Shown here: in pieces, positions 1-9,033 of the stretch
Layout: each line of letters starts with the position of its first letter
Position numbering within the stretch: position 1 is the first letter of the stretch
Assembly (NCBI GenBank): GCA_021204735.1
Contig: JAJPYV010000222.1
Location: 1 to 11,993, forward strand
Direction of reading: 5' to 3'
Source: Prevotella sp.
Lineage (GTDB): Bacteria; Bacteroidota; Bacteroidia; Bacteroidales; Bacteroidaceae
DNA length: 11,993 nt
Translations under genes and position numbers: made by a program
Notes under the pieces: model-generated
Seen by the model: only the letters and a program-made list of their open reading frames with translations
What the model was told of the DNA's origin: nothing
The model's database searches: none

Positions 1-431
1 AAAAGTTTTCATCAAACTTCGGGGGTCGAATAAAAAATTGTACCCTTTAATCATTAGTCTAATTGTTTTTATGTCAGACTTTTACTCTTCCAATTAACAA
101 GTTAGTATTTTTTCTTTTGTACTCGCTTGGATTATTGTGACACATCTATCTTTGCTATAAGTTAGCACCATTCCCGTGCCATCGGTCGCTGTCAACGTCA
201 CTGTAACACATCTACCTTTGCTATAAGTTAGCACCATTCCCGTGCCATCGGTCGCTGTCAACGTCATTGTAACACATCTACCTTTACCATATATTAACAA
301 CATTTCCGTGACGTGGGTCACTGTCAACGTCATTGTGATACATCTACATTTACTACAAATTAACACCAATATGTACAAGCAAAAATACGCAAGCAAAATC
401 GAACTTTTCACTTTTAACTTTTCACTTTTAA
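1..431. other. Gene-free region after the operon
   Basis: This region follows the tip gene and contains the 14-bp repeat (402-432) and the 66-bp array (141-368). Between them, 370-400 carries a short direct repeat of tttgcttg on the minus strand. Bases 1-140 are AT-rich with no recognisable gene, RNA or clear hairpin-plus-U-run terminator. A small imperfect stem (gtgac/gtcac, 308-312 with 317-321) lies in the third 66-bp copy. The end of the operon transcript cannot be placed. Confidence 0.55.
141..368. repeat. 66-bp tandem repeat array (three full copies and one decayed partial copy)
   Basis: Copies start at 141, 207, 273 and 339 with an exact period of 66 bp. The first two (141-206, 207-272) differ at only two positions (149/215 and 201/267). 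The third (273-338) is diverged, and the fourth is recognisable only to about 368. Shared landmarks are acatcta near the unit start, ttaacaccat-like sequence in the middle and gtcaacgtca near the end. Because 66 is a multiple of three, frames that are open in one copy stay open in the array. On the minus strand one frame gives a 22-residue repeat containing LTATDGTGMVLTYSK. I see no supported start for a protein and treat the array as an intergenic minisatellite. Divergence increasing towards the tip gene suggests that the copies at the left are the youngest. Confidence 0.85.
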
Positions 432-432
432 C
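402..432. repeat. 14-bp tandem repeat at the end of the operon (about 2.2 copies)
   Basis: On the plus strand the unit aacttttcactttt occurs at 402-415 and 416-429, with a partial copy (aac) at 430-432. It runs into the stop codon of the tip gene. The unit differs at two positions from the minus-strand unit of the repeat at 10963-10995, so the two arrays are related, have the same period and face in opposite directions. No hairpin or U-run typical of a terminator is formed here. Confidence 0.75.
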
Positions 433-3017
433 TATTTTGTAGCGTCTCTTACGCACCTCACTGGCCCACACGTAGCACGGCTAAAATAAAATATCTCATC
501 CTCGAATGGACAAACCTTTATATTACCATCACTACTTCCACAATGAATATGCAATATATCCACACGCTTTATGGTTGTGGAGGATCCATTTATCCTTGAT
601 AAATCATCTACTGTCGCATTCATGTAATTACCACAAATTCCCCCATTAAAGCAATCTCCTGCAGGGGTACGGGAACCTTGTGTCGGGAAAAATGAGACCT
701 CGCCATCTTTCCAATCATTCATATACATGTGATAACCCATGTTGTCACGAATATCTGTCCAATTATCTTCACTACAATTAATATATTGTTGATAACTGGC
801 ACCCGAAAGCCAATAGTGATTTAATCCATCATTGGTAAATCCTAACCACAAATCACCTGGTGATACCCTCCACCCGTATGGACATGGATCAAAAATTGTC
901 TTGTATTCACCATAATTGTCCTCAAGGTATGCGTCATTATAATCTCCATTATCGACACTCAATATCTGTATTTTCTTCTCGTTTGGTGCATTTCCACCCC
1001 AAAGGTCATCATCACTGCCCGGCAACCAATCACCATAATTAACATAATAAGATACCGTACTGTGATTTGTAGATGCCGCAATAAATTTTGTCGGATTTTC
1101 TATGGAATATTGTAATCCATATTCTTGAGTCTGTGTTGGTAAATCTGTAGTCAATATTGTATTGAATACCTTATAAGCTTCCTCATTCTCGTCTCCTTCC
1201 AATCCTGTATTTCCAGTCAGGTCAATCGGTCTGTTATTGTTGTCATAAACATGTACATTTCCAATTTCATCATTATAACCGTAGTATTGTTTTTCCCATG
1301 ATATTCCTGTGTATTTTCCATCTGTCTTAACAGGCGGGAACGGATCTTTTCTACCCCATTCGTATAATGTTCCGTATGTCTTGGTATAATCATCCCATGA
1401 AGTACTTGCCGGTTCATTTGCCAACGCTCCGAGATTACACTTCATAACAGGATAGCCTATCACCCTCGTATCTGGGTCTATTCCTGTTACTGGATCCCAT
1501 GCATAGTGGCTATATGTCAACGCATTATTAACATCGGCAGGATTATTGTCTGTTATCCATATATGCCATGACCAGAGAATTTTAGCATCTTCAGCTTCAG
1601 GATTTTCATTGTTGTATGCCGCTATCAGGGCATTACCCTCTTTGTTCGCTTGCACGTATATCTTACTCCTAATCGGATCAGCTTCATTTTTCTCAAATTT
1701 TACTAAATCATATTTTGAATTATCTCCTATGGCATCTTGCGTTTGCCATATTATCTTCATGCCTTTAATACTTTTACTATCATCATATCCATTATCTTCT
1801 GTAGCTGGACTTAGGTGATTTGAGAAAGTATAGTATTCAGCACTGAAACCATCTTCTCCTTCATGACCTTCCGTATGCCCCACCTCGTCTCTATAGTATG
1901 GATAAAAGGCGATTGTTTCATTTTGTTTTGCTAACAGGCAGTTTGCCGATGGTGATAACACATCCTTTAAAGTAATATCCAAAGTTACCCGATACACACA
2001 GTTGCGCCTAACATTGAAATTATCGTAATCGTTTCCTCCTGGATATACAGTATAATGTGGATATGCCTGTATATGCGCTTGCTTATTATCCTGAAAATCC
2101 AAATAAGCTGTTACATACATCGCATTGTCGGGTGCATAGTCTGACTTCTTACTTGAATCTTCAGCACCACCTTCTTGCGGTTTCTCTCCTTTGATATTTT
2201 CCGGCACATAAATCACGTATGGGTAAGGATCATTCTCAACCTCACTTACCTGTGATGTCTTGAACGACCATGGATAATATTTCGTACTTTCTGAATACTC
2301 GCCTTCAGCTGTATCAACTCCTGTATATAATGTTTCTATTGCACATGTACTTGGCACAGCGCCTACCGAAACGGAATTCACTTCGGCTGAATAACCTTCA
2401 TCTACATGTGGTACAGCATTTATCATCAGTTTTGCGTACATTCGTGTTACTGGAATAGTGATAGTACATCCTTCCGTAATTGTTACCTCATCACTCACTC
2501 CAGACATCGGAATGCCTATACTCACGTCACTATTTAGTTCTGTGGCATATATAGGTTCTGGTTTTGGCAATGTCTGCTCTTTTAACTTGTCTATTGTGAT
2601 AAAGTTATCTTTATTGGAGGAGTTTATCCATGATGAATTTCCTGTGTTTGTAATGGCATAAATGAAACAATCATTGACTTTTGCTAATTCCACTTTAATG
2701 TTGTCAAGATCTGCCAATTTTTCATTTGGTAGGTATGTATAGTAAATGAGGTTTTGACTTGTCCCTACATACTGCAGCAGCCATACATCATTCACTCTAT
2801 TTTCAGCATCTGTTGCTGTCTCTGGAATGTCAGATGGAACTTCACTTCTTGTTAACTCTCCTGCCGACAGTTCTGTCACATTAAGACTAAGATTTACATG
2901 CACAGTCTCAATCATATCATTATAATCTCCTGTTTCCAAGAATAAATCCTCAGTGCAGCTTGTCATGGCTGATAAAATTGCCACAAACGTAAAAATTGAT
3001 ATTATATATTTTTTCAT
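432..3017 (-). CDS. Large fimbrillin-like protein with C-terminal FISUMP-like domain, probable pilus tip, 861 aa
   Basis: This is the last gene of the run and a probable tip subunit or adhesin. It has a short signal peptide (MKKY..., hydrophobic to about 17) and an MTSC lipobox with Cys21. A candidate maturation site is ELTR57-SEV. The N-terminal half (about 35-350) is fimbrillin-like: LNVTEL, the VTRMYAKLMINAVP segment (190-203) and FNVRRNCVYRVTLDITL (334-350). A linker block, SANCLLA...FYPYYRDE (357-378), is typical of the large Bacteroidales proteins of this kind. A middle domain ends in NALIAAYNN (462-470) and ILWSWHIWITD (480-490). The C-terminal region resembles the Fibrobacter succinogenes major paralogous domain (FISUMP): KCNLGA (526-531), GTLYEWGRKDPFPP (549-562), DPCPYGWRVSP (710-720) and the terminal GPVRCVRD (851-858). 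Such domains often end surface proteins, so ligand binding is plausible but the ligand is unknown. The TAG stop overlaps a 14-bp tandem repeat. Confidence 0.86.
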   Translation of the reverse strand: MKKYIISIFTFVAILSAMTSCTEDLFLETGDYNDMIETVHVNLSLNVTELSAGELTRSEVPSDIPETATDAENRVNDVWLLQYVGTSQNLIYYTYLPNEKLADLDNIKVELAKVNDCFIYAITNTGNSSWINSSNKDNFITIDKLKEQTLPKPEPIYATELNSDVSIGIPMSGVSDEVTITEGCTITIPVTRMYAKLMINAVPHVDEGYSAEVNSVSVGAVPSTCAIETLYTGVDTAEGEYSESTKYYPWSFKTSQVSEVENDPYPYVIYVPENIKGEKPQEGGAEDSSKKSDYAPDNAMYVTAYLDFQDNKQAHIQAYPHYTVYPGGNDYDNFNVRRNCVYRVTLDITLKDVLSPSANCLLAKQNETIAFYPYYRDEVGHTEGHEGEDGFSAEYYTFSNHLSPATEDNGYDDSKSIKGMKIIWQTQDAIGDNSKYDLVKFEKNEADPIRSKIYVQANKEGNALIAAYNNENPEAEDAKILWSWHIWITDNNPADVNNALTYSHYAWDPVTGIDPDTRVIGYPVMKCNLGALANEPASTSWDDYTKTYGTLYEWGRKDPFPPVKTDGKYTGISWEKQYYGYNDEIGNVHVYDNNNRPIDLTGNTGLEGDENEEAYKVFNTILTTDLPTQTQEYGLQYSIENPTKFIAASTNHSTVSYYVNYGDWLPGSDDDLWGGNAPNEKKIQILSVDNGDYNDAYLEDNYGEYKTIFDPCPYGWRVSPGDLWLGFTNDGLNHYWLSGASYQQYINCSEDNWTDIRDNMGYHMYMNDWKDGEVSFFPTQGSRTPAGDCFNGGICGNYMNATVDDLSRINGSSTTIKRVDILHIHCGSSDGNIKVCPFEDEIFYFSRATCGPVRCVRDATK

Positions 3018-3020
3018 AAA

Positions 3021-4226
3021 TTATTCGTATTCGTCATAAAAATAATATGTATTGTCAAATGTCGTTTCCCACTCCTGCACTATAATCTGGAGTTTGCAAT
3101 TAAGCATTTCTAACTCGTGGTCATACGTTACTCGAAATCTGTACAGATTATTGCGTTCTATGTTGTAACGACTTTCAGTATCATTGCCTGTCGTTCCATC
3201 ATCATTATATTTCGCAAAGTTTATTATGAATGGCACATCGGTATCATATTGATAAATAGTCTTTATTTCTATATAGCAATAATCATCTCCACTATTATCA
3301 TACTCTGGAACGTATGCTATCCACATATAGTTTCCATCACTGTTCACAGTTGGCATCATTGCAAGTTTATGGTTATCTTGTTCCGTATCGTTACTTCCAT
3401 TTACCAAATGTAATTCACTCACATAATCCTCATCCCAAGACAAGTCATGATCATAATCACTTTTATCATAAACTCCGGAAGGAGCACAATAACCTTTATC
3501 ATTATAATGGCAGAGATTGACTTCCGTAAATGCGGATATATCACCATCGAGAATTACCTCCACTTTTGCCATTGCCCTCAATAATGTTATTGGTTCATCA
3601 ATAAGATTTGATGTTCCGTCTTCAATTTCAATATTTTTGTATTCACGTACACCGTACATAGGTATTAAATTCGACGTGCTTAACTCAAAATCATCCTTGT
3701 GCCCATATTTTGACGATTCCGCCTCACAGATATTGTCAATCGTAGTTTTACCTACGATTAAACTTTCATCATCATAATTTTCCTTTCCCCAATTCGCAAG
3801 TACTACTACTTTGAAATCTGACAAATAAAATACCATATTACCAGGTGCCTCACCTAACACTTGGTATGTGGTATAATTACTGCCTGATGTTGCAACAAAA
3901 CTGCTCGTTTCAAATCTCGCAATGTATTTATTCTCATTATCAAAAAAATATATTCTATAATCACCATTTGCTATGTCAATATAATTCTCGTAAGTGCTGC
4001 CATCCTCGTAACCATCTGTTGATGTGCTTCGCGTCATTATTGTCAAGCCCAATGTGGTTGGTGTAGATTCCTCTTGTGTGTCAATCTCATCTGTATCGCT
4101 TGAGCATGATGATAAAGTAAACGCAAGCATAGCCACTGACAAAAACAGCAACGCTATCGCTCGTCTTTGTGCAGTACTATCATTTCCTGTCTTACCGAAA
4201 ATATGGCTTATTGTCTTTATAAACAT
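3021..4226 (-). CDS. Fimbrillin-like minor (accessory) pilus subunit, lipoprotein, 401 aa
   Basis: This is a probable accessory subunit of the pilus, in the position of Mfa3/Mfa4-like genes. It has a long N-region, a hydrophobic segment (22-38) and an LSSC lipobox with Cys41. A candidate maturation site, IMTR66-STS, follows the lipobox at the same distance as in the pilins. The first domain contains YRIYFFDNENKYIARF (90-105) and KVVVLANWG (139-147). IPMYGV (188-193) and LLRAMAKVEV (215-224) are fimbrillin-fold hallmarks, equivalent to the ERLAAKV segment of the pilins. The second domain contains WIAYVPEY (302-309), YNIERNNLYRFRVTY (354-368) and VQEWE (383-387). It is preceded 14 bp upstream by the anchor gene and followed after 3 bp by the tip gene, so all three are almost certainly co-transcribed. 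The specific subunit type cannot be assigned from sequence alone; a joint or sub-tip position is inferred. Confidence 0.8.
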   Translation of the reverse strand: MFIKTISHIFGKTGNDSTAQRRAIALLFLSVAMLAFTLSSCSSDTDEIDTQEESTPTTLGLTIMTRSTSTDGYEDGSTYENYIDIANGDYRIYFFDNENKYIARFETSSFVATSGSNYTTYQVLGEAPGNMVFYLSDFKVVVLANWGKENYDDESLIVGKTTIDNICEAESSKYGHKDDFELSTSNLIPMYGVREYKNIEIEDGTSNLIDEPITLLRAMAKVEVILDGDISAFTEVNLCHYNDKGYCAPSGVYDKSDYDHDLSWDEDYVSELHLVNGSNDTEQDNHKLAMMPTVNSDGNYMWIAYVPEYDNSGDDYCYIEIKTIYQYDTDVPFIINFAKYNDDGTTGNDTESRYNIERNNLYRFRVTYDHELEMLNCKLQIIVQEWETTFDNTYYFYDEYE

Positions 4227-4233
4227 GACCTAT

Positions 4234-4239
4234 CCCCTT
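4234..4239 (-). promoter_or_regulatory. Shine-Dalgarno-like AAGGGG before the minor subunit gene
   Basis: On the minus strand AAGGGG lies 7 nt before the ATG at 4226. I see no comparable purine-rich G motif before the other starts checked here, which sit behind A/T-rich sequence as is usual in Bacteroidota. It supports the chosen start. It may be coincidental, because ribosomes of this phylum rely little on this motif. Confidence 0.35.
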
Positions 4240-4240
4240 G

Positions 4241-5251
4241 TTAAAATCCTGCATTTTGAAGCACTACCTTCCAAGAATTTATGTATATGTACGCACTATC
4301 CCAATTATCTTTCTCGTCAAGGAAGAATATCATGTCATATTCATCCTGACGGTCGAGATATTCCTGGTCATCCATATCAGCATTGTAATAGCCTTTAACC
4401 AACAGGGCATAGTCTATCAACGGAATTGAGAATACCGTTTCTCCCGTATCATTGTTAGTAACAGTCAATCGGGTATTTTGTCCCTTTACCAACCGTGCCA
4501 CAGTCAGTTCTGCAACCACAGCGCTGTATGTTGACCTTGTATCTTCTATTCCTGCCTCACCTTGCTCTGTATGCCAAGCATAGTATGTTATCTGTTCATC
4601 ATCTATCAGATTGTTATCCCAATCCATCTTGCCATTACTGTCGTTAATTGCAAACGTGAACTTATCCTTGTCAACAGTCTCTCCTGACAACTGCTGCAGC
4701 ACTATCCTTACATTGTTTGTGTTCTTCACCAATGGCACGGTATATAAATATGTGCCTGGCATATCACTGAACTCCAGATTTGCCACATATCCATGATAAA
4801 GCCTATCGATATCGGTGTCAACGTATGCACTCCCATCCCCGGCATAATTGCGGTTCAGAGTACAAGTCAATCCTGTATAGACATCTGTCGATGGTATAGA
4901 GAACGAGCCTTTGTCCGTAGTGCCGCACCATGCCAACACACTGTATGTTCCAGGCTCCACGTCAACATCCATAGTATAGCCTTCCTCTGCAAGAGCATCA
5001 CCCGATTCCGTATTCTGCCATACCACGTTGCCGCTACCGTCAATCAGGTACAATGTTACCGAACTGACCTCATGGGCAAAGGCATCAGCGTATTTCATAT
5101 TGTAGTCATAACGAAACCTCACCTTATAACTCACAGCACAGTCGCCCTCACCATCGTATATCATACCATCACATGAACATAAAGCCATGCAACTGACTAC
5201 CGATAACAGCAGTCCAAAACCTGCTCTAATTAGTTTAGATTTTATATTCAT
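4241..5251 (-). CDS. FimB/Mfa2-family fimbrial anchor subunit, 336 aa
   Basis: This protein resembles the FimB/Mfa2 family, which holds Bacteroidales pili in the outer membrane and limits their length. It has a basic N-region (K4, K6, R9), a hydrophobic segment (11-24) and an LCSC lipobox with Cys27. Typical features follow: CAVSYKVRFRYDYNMKYADAF (38-58), a first beta-rich domain with TLYLIDGSGNVVW (66-78) and GTYSVLAWCG (101-110), LYHG (151-154), LVKNTNNVRIVLQ (174-186), a second domain, and the C-terminal INSWKVV (324-330). Length suits the family (about 300-340 aa). Unlike all other complete proteins in the window it has no Thr-Arg maturation site soon after the lipobox, as expected for a subunit that stays lipidated. 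It lies between the pilins and the two probable distal subunits, the usual order in Mfa-type clusters. The start is preceded by an A-rich stretch without a Shine-Dalgarno sequence. Confidence 0.9.
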   Translation of the reverse strand: MNIKSKLIRAGFGLLLSVVSCMALCSCDGMIYDGEGDCAVSYKVRFRYDYNMKYADAFAHEVSSVTLYLIDGSGNVVWQNTESGDALAEEGYTMDVDVEPGTYSVLAWCGTTDKGSFSIPSTDVYTGLTCTLNRNYAGDGSAYVDTDIDRLYHGYVANLEFSDMPGTYLYTVPLVKNTNNVRIVLQQLSGETVDKDKFTFAINDSNGKMDWDNNLIDDEQITYYAWHTEQGEAGIEDTRSTYSAVVAELTVARLVKGQNTRLTVTNNDTGETVFSIPLIDYALLVKGYYNADMDDQEYLDRQDEYDMIFFLDEKDNWDSAYIYINSWKVVLQNAGF

Positions 5252-5276
5252 ATATGCTTGTTTTTCTAATTATTAT

Positions 5277-7151
5277 TTATTCAAATGTTACGTTCTCTTC
5301 ATGAACTCTCCAAGGGAGAATATCTATTTGAGCATTAATGTAATAAGAACCTGTAAAAGGATTTGGTACTATAACCTCTTCTGGATTAAAGATTCCCACA
5401 CCAAGATTTGACAATGAATTAATAGTCACATTATAAAGGTGATTACGTACTACACCATAGTTGGCTTGATAGACTATATTATCATTGTAATTTTGGTTTA
5501 AATGCCTTATCGGTATATAATAATACATATCACCACCATTGTAAAAATTAGCTTCTTCGTCAAAGATATAATAAGTTTCTTCAATATTGCTTATCTCGTT
5601 GTAATAATCACCTTCATTGCCTTGACCATCATCAGTACTGTACTCGTAGAACGTCTTATCAGTATTGTTCTCAAAATCGAGGGCAACCTTCGCTTCACCG
5701 TCACCTTCATCCACCAATTTTACGCAACTTTCGTCAATCTGATCGTATTTATTTTCATTATTGTCATCAAAATAATAAACATTCAACAAATTATTAATCT
5801 GTAGATAATTGAGAATATAACTGATATAACTCTCTTTGGTAAATAAAACTCCATTATAGCGCACGAGGTCAAGTCCATTGCCACTCTCATCACAAACCTT
5901 AGCTTTTATCAATACACTTGTAATTGCTGATGAATACTTACTTTGAATAATACCATAATCTCCGGCAGTGTTTGTGTTCTCAGCACAATAATCATAATAA
6001 TCATTGTCACCAATAGATTTAAGTGGACTGTCAGCTTCGTTTTCAAGATTTACATATTTCAGATAATTATTCAACCAAGTTGACTCATCAGCTTCTTCCT
6101 CAGAAGTATTACCTTTTGAACTTGTAGGATATGAAGATGAGATATTATAGTTATACGACTTTGCCCAATAGCAACGAAAGTTGTCAGGGTCATTCCATTC
6201 CCAACCTGAACCGATATAATTATTATTGGCAGAGCTGTTTGAGTTTAACCAATTCGTATTGATATTCTTGAACATATAAGAATGCCTTGCCGTGGCATTG
6301 AGCTTCCAGCCTAAAAATTCCACATATACTTTATCAACAGCACTGCCATCATCCTCATCAACTAATCCATATATTGTCTGCGACAAATCAACTTCATATA
6401 ATGTATGGTCATTACCTTCACTAGTTTTTTGCTGCTGCTTCATATTGGCACCGACATTAACCGTAACCTTTGCGGCAAGCCGCTCAACATATATGTCAAC
6501 AGGCGTAATGTCATCTAAATCTGAAATAATCGGTTCAGGATAAAAGTCATCCTCATTCAACTCCGTAACGAAATTATATTTTCGACTTGAATCGTAATAA
6601 CTTGATGTGCTCATTACGAAATTGCCATCCTGTTTGATTCCATCTCCATCCTCGTCTGCCAACAATGTTTCCATAGAACTAAGTGTTTTCCCCGGCTGAA
6701 AATCAGTTGGTTTAGACAACACAGTAACCACATACTTTGGGTAATTGTTTATATCCACTCCACCAAGCATTATCATAGACTTACTCCTGAACTCAATGTT
6801 TTGATCAGTCGTGTTGCTTGCCTCTCCACTGAACAATAATTCACCCTCATTTATAAAATTACCACTCGCATCATAAAAATAGAAATGAGCATCAGAAGCA
6901 GCATATTCTGTTTCATCACCTTCCTCAAATTCCACATCTGATGTAGCCCTCGTGGAATTATCCACATCGTGAAGCCTTACAGCAAGATACATGGTCTCAC
7001 CACTCATGACACCTTGACTTTCTCCAGCCAATTCAATGTTGTTGTCCGAGCATGCACACAACATCAAGCCGCCAACAATACATATAAATATTGTTGCTCC
7101 TATATTCATTATATATGTTTTTATTGCCATATATCTATATTTACTTGTCAT
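5277..7151 (-). CDS. Mfa1-family major fimbrial subunit, 624 aa
   Basis: This is the third complete major pilin of the run. The ATG chosen overlaps the previous stop codon (ATGA). Met8 and Met15 are alternative starts; Met8 keeps a Lys before the hydrophobic segment, whereas Met15 leaves no basic residue. The signal anchor (about 16-31) ends in an LCAC lipobox with Cys34, followed by SDNN. The candidate maturation site is NSTR68-ATS. Family blocks are IYVERLAAKVTVNV (220-233), FLGWKLNATARHSYMFK (279-295), CYWAKSYNYN (327-336), ADESTWLN (354-361), YCAENTNT (388-395), DESCVKL (473-479), YYYIPIRHL (543-551), NYGVVRNHLYNVTI (564-577) and DILPWRV (610-616), where Pro replaces the Ser of the paralogs. 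A long acidic insert at about 499-538 is unique to this copy. The anchor gene follows after 25 bp. Its role as pilus shaft subunit is inferred from the family. Confidence 0.91.
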   Translation of the reverse strand: MTSKYRYMAIKTYIMNIGATIFICIVGGLMLCACSDNNIELAGESQGVMSGETMYLAVRLHDVDNSTRATSDVEFEEGDETEYAASDAHFYFYDASGNFINEGELLFSGEASNTTDQNIEFRSKSMIMLGGVDINNYPKYVVTVLSKPTDFQPGKTLSSMETLLADEDGDGIKQDGNFVMSTSSYYDSSRKYNFVTELNEDDFYPEPIISDLDDITPVDIYVERLAAKVTVNVGANMKQQQKTSEGNDHTLYEVDLSQTIYGLVDEDDGSAVDKVYVEFLGWKLNATARHSYMFKNINTNWLNSNSSANNNYIGSGWEWNDPDNFRCYWAKSYNYNISSSYPTSSKGNTSEEEADESTWLNNYLKYVNLENEADSPLKSIGDNDYYDYCAENTNTAGDYGIIQSKYSSAITSVLIKAKVCDESGNGLDLVRYNGVLFTKESYISYILNYLQINNLLNVYYFDDNNENKYDQIDESCVKLVDEGDGEAKVALDFENNTDKTFYEYSTDDGQGNEGDYYNEISNIEETYYIFDEEANFYNGGDMYYYIPIRHLNQNYNDNIVYQANYGVVRNHLYNVTINSLSNLGVGIFNPEEVIVPNPFTGSYYINAQIDILPWRVHEENVTFE

Positions 7152-8983
7152 AGGTCTTCACTATCATCCACCACTCTCCAAGACAATACGTTTATCCTTG
7201 AATCAAGATAATACTTATCATCAGAATCTCCTGGATTTGGGACAATAACCTCGTCAGGGTTGAAAATACCCTTTCCAAGATAATCCAACGATATGATTGT
7301 CACATTATATAGGTGGTTGCGCACGATACCATAGTTGGCTTCCTGCAAACCGTTGTCATAGTCATTATTCAGATGCTCTATCGGGATGTTGTAATACATC
7401 TCACCATCCTTATAGCCATTAGCATCTCCAGTGAAAATTACGGCATCAATGTTACTATTAATTTCGTTGTGATTGTAATCATAATACGGTGCTTTTTCAC
7501 TATCGAAATCAAGGGCAATATAAGCCTTGCCGTCACCACCATCAGATAATTTCACACAACTTTCATCTATCTGTTTATAAGCATTATCTCCAACCTTATA
7601 GTAGTAATCCAATTCGTCATTTTGTTGCAAAAAGTTAAGGACATAATTAATGTACGCATCCTCTGTATATAGTTCGCCATTATAACGCACCATGTCAAGA
7701 GGGACTCCATATTTATCACATATTCTCGCTTTCAACAATATGCTTGTTACTGCCGATGAATTCTTGTCCTGAATAATATCCACAGTATTCGTATTTTCCG
7801 CACAATAATCACTTTCTCCAATATCGAGAAGAGGACTATTGTCAGGATCATCCTCAAGATTGACATATTTCAGATAATCGTTGAGCCAAGTTGACTCATC
7901 AGCTTCTTCAGATGGTGTGTTGCCATTAGCACTTGTTGGGTAAGGTCCTTTTCCATAATTATACGATTTACCCCAGTAGCTACGATAGTGAGCAGCATCG
8001 TTCCACGACCAACCTGAACCCAAATAATAACTACTGCTTTCATCATCATTAGTCCAATTTGTGTCAATATTCTTGACTATGCAGGAATGTCTTGCTGTAG
8101 CATTTAGTTTCCAGCCTAAGAACTCGACATATACTTTTTCATCAGAACTTTCATATTCCCCTGTCCCATTATCTTCTGCAATTGACTGTGTTAGTTCATA
8201 GAGTGTCCTCTTATTTTCTGTTCCCTCATTTAATGGTATCTTTTGATTTTTCGAGTCATCAAAATCAAATTTCAGCGTTACCTTTGCGGCTAAGCGTTCC
8301 ACATAAACATCAACTATAGGAGTATCATCTGTATTTTCGGAATCATCGACACTCTCATAAAAGTCGTCATCTTCTAACACTGTCACAAAATTGTATTTAC
8401 GGTTTGAAGCGTAATAGCTTGTAGTACTCATGACAAATTTTTCATCCTGATAAATACCTACTTCATTTTCATTTGCTAAAGAAGATTCCCAATCCTCTAA
8501 GTAATAAGGAGCCGTAAAATTTGCAGGTGGGTTCAATACTGTTACTATGTATTTAGGGTAATAGCTACCTACTACTCCTAAAACAGTCACATTATCTCCC
8601 TTATACTCGATGTTGTCAGTATTCGTATTACTCGGTTGACCTGTAAATACTTTTTTACCCGATACATAATATGTACCATTAGAATCATAAAAGAAATAGC
8701 GTATATTATCAGCAGAGTATTCATCATGAGAGCCTTCCTCAAAATTATTTTCAGATGATGTACCCCTTGTTGAATTTCTAACATCACGAATCCTGACATT
8801 TAAATAAATCATATCGTCATCAATCAAGCTCTTATTACCTTCATTAATATCGATGGAATCATCTGAACATGAACAAAATGCCATGCAGCCAAGTACAGTA
8901 TAGCCAAGTATAACAGCTAATCTGCCTGAAATAAAATCCGACAACTTCGAACCTAACCTTTTAAATTTTGACTGTATGTACAT
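7148..8983 (-). CDS. Mfa1-family major fimbrial subunit, 611 aa
   Basis: This is a major pilin paralog of the genes on both sides. It has a long basic N-region (K6, K8, R9, K13, R21), a hydrophobic segment (about 22-37) and an FCSC lipobox with Cys39, followed by SDDS. The candidate maturation site is NSTR73-GTS. Family blocks are VYVERLAAKVTLKF (226-239), GWKLNATARHS (290-300), YRSYWGKSYNYG (333-344), ADESTWLN (361-368), YCAENTNT (393-400), DESCVKL (473-479), YYNIPIEHL (530-538), YGIVRNHLYNVTI (551-563) and NVLSWRVV (598-605). Compared with its paralogs it lacks about three residues just after YCAENTNT. Its closest relative in the window appears to be the 624-aa gene that follows. Its TGA overlaps the next ATG as ATGA, suggesting translational coupling. 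The start lacks a Shine-Dalgarno sequence and sits behind an A-rich stretch. Confidence 0.92.
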   Translation of the reverse strand: MYIQSKFKRLGSKLSDFISGRLAVILGYTVLGCMAFCSCSDDSIDINEGNKSLIDDDMIYLNVRIRDVRNSTRGTSSENNFEEGSHDEYSADNIRYFFYDSNGTYYVSGKKVFTGQPSNTNTDNIEYKGDNVTVLGVVGSYYPKYIVTVLNPPANFTAPYYLEDWESSLANENEVGIYQDEKFVMSTTSYYASNRKYNFVTVLEDDDFYESVDDSENTDDTPIVDVYVERLAAKVTLKFDFDDSKNQKIPLNEGTENKRTLYELTQSIAEDNGTGEYESSDEKVYVEFLGWKLNATARHSCIVKNIDTNWTNDDESSSYYLGSGWSWNDAAHYRSYWGKSYNYGKGPYPTSANGNTPSEEADESTWLNDYLKYVNLEDDPDNSPLLDIGESDYCAENTNTVDIIQDKNSSAVTSILLKARICDKYGVPLDMVRYNGELYTEDAYINYVLNFLQQNDELDYYYKVGDNAYKQIDESCVKLSDGGDGKAYIALDFDSEKAPYYDYNHNEINSNIDAVIFTGDANGYKDGEMYYNIPIEHLNNDYDNGLQEANYGIVRNHLYNVTIISLDYLGKGIFNPDEVIVPNPGDSDDKYYLDSRINVLSWRVVDDSEDL

Positions 8984-9033
8984 TTTTATTTTGTTTTTGA
9001 TTCACAAATTATCTTGAATATCTCTAATTATCA

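Noticed and set aside
141..368. Repeats as a CRISPR array
   Set aside because: The 66-bp units are contiguous, with no unique spacers between short conserved repeats, and no cas gene is present.
94..471. Minus-strand open frame of 125 codons across the 66-bp repeats
   Set aside because: It begins at a GTG inside the end of the tip gene in another frame. Its openness follows from the repeat length being a multiple of three, and changes between the youngest copies alter the amino acids. No signal peptide or domain was seen.
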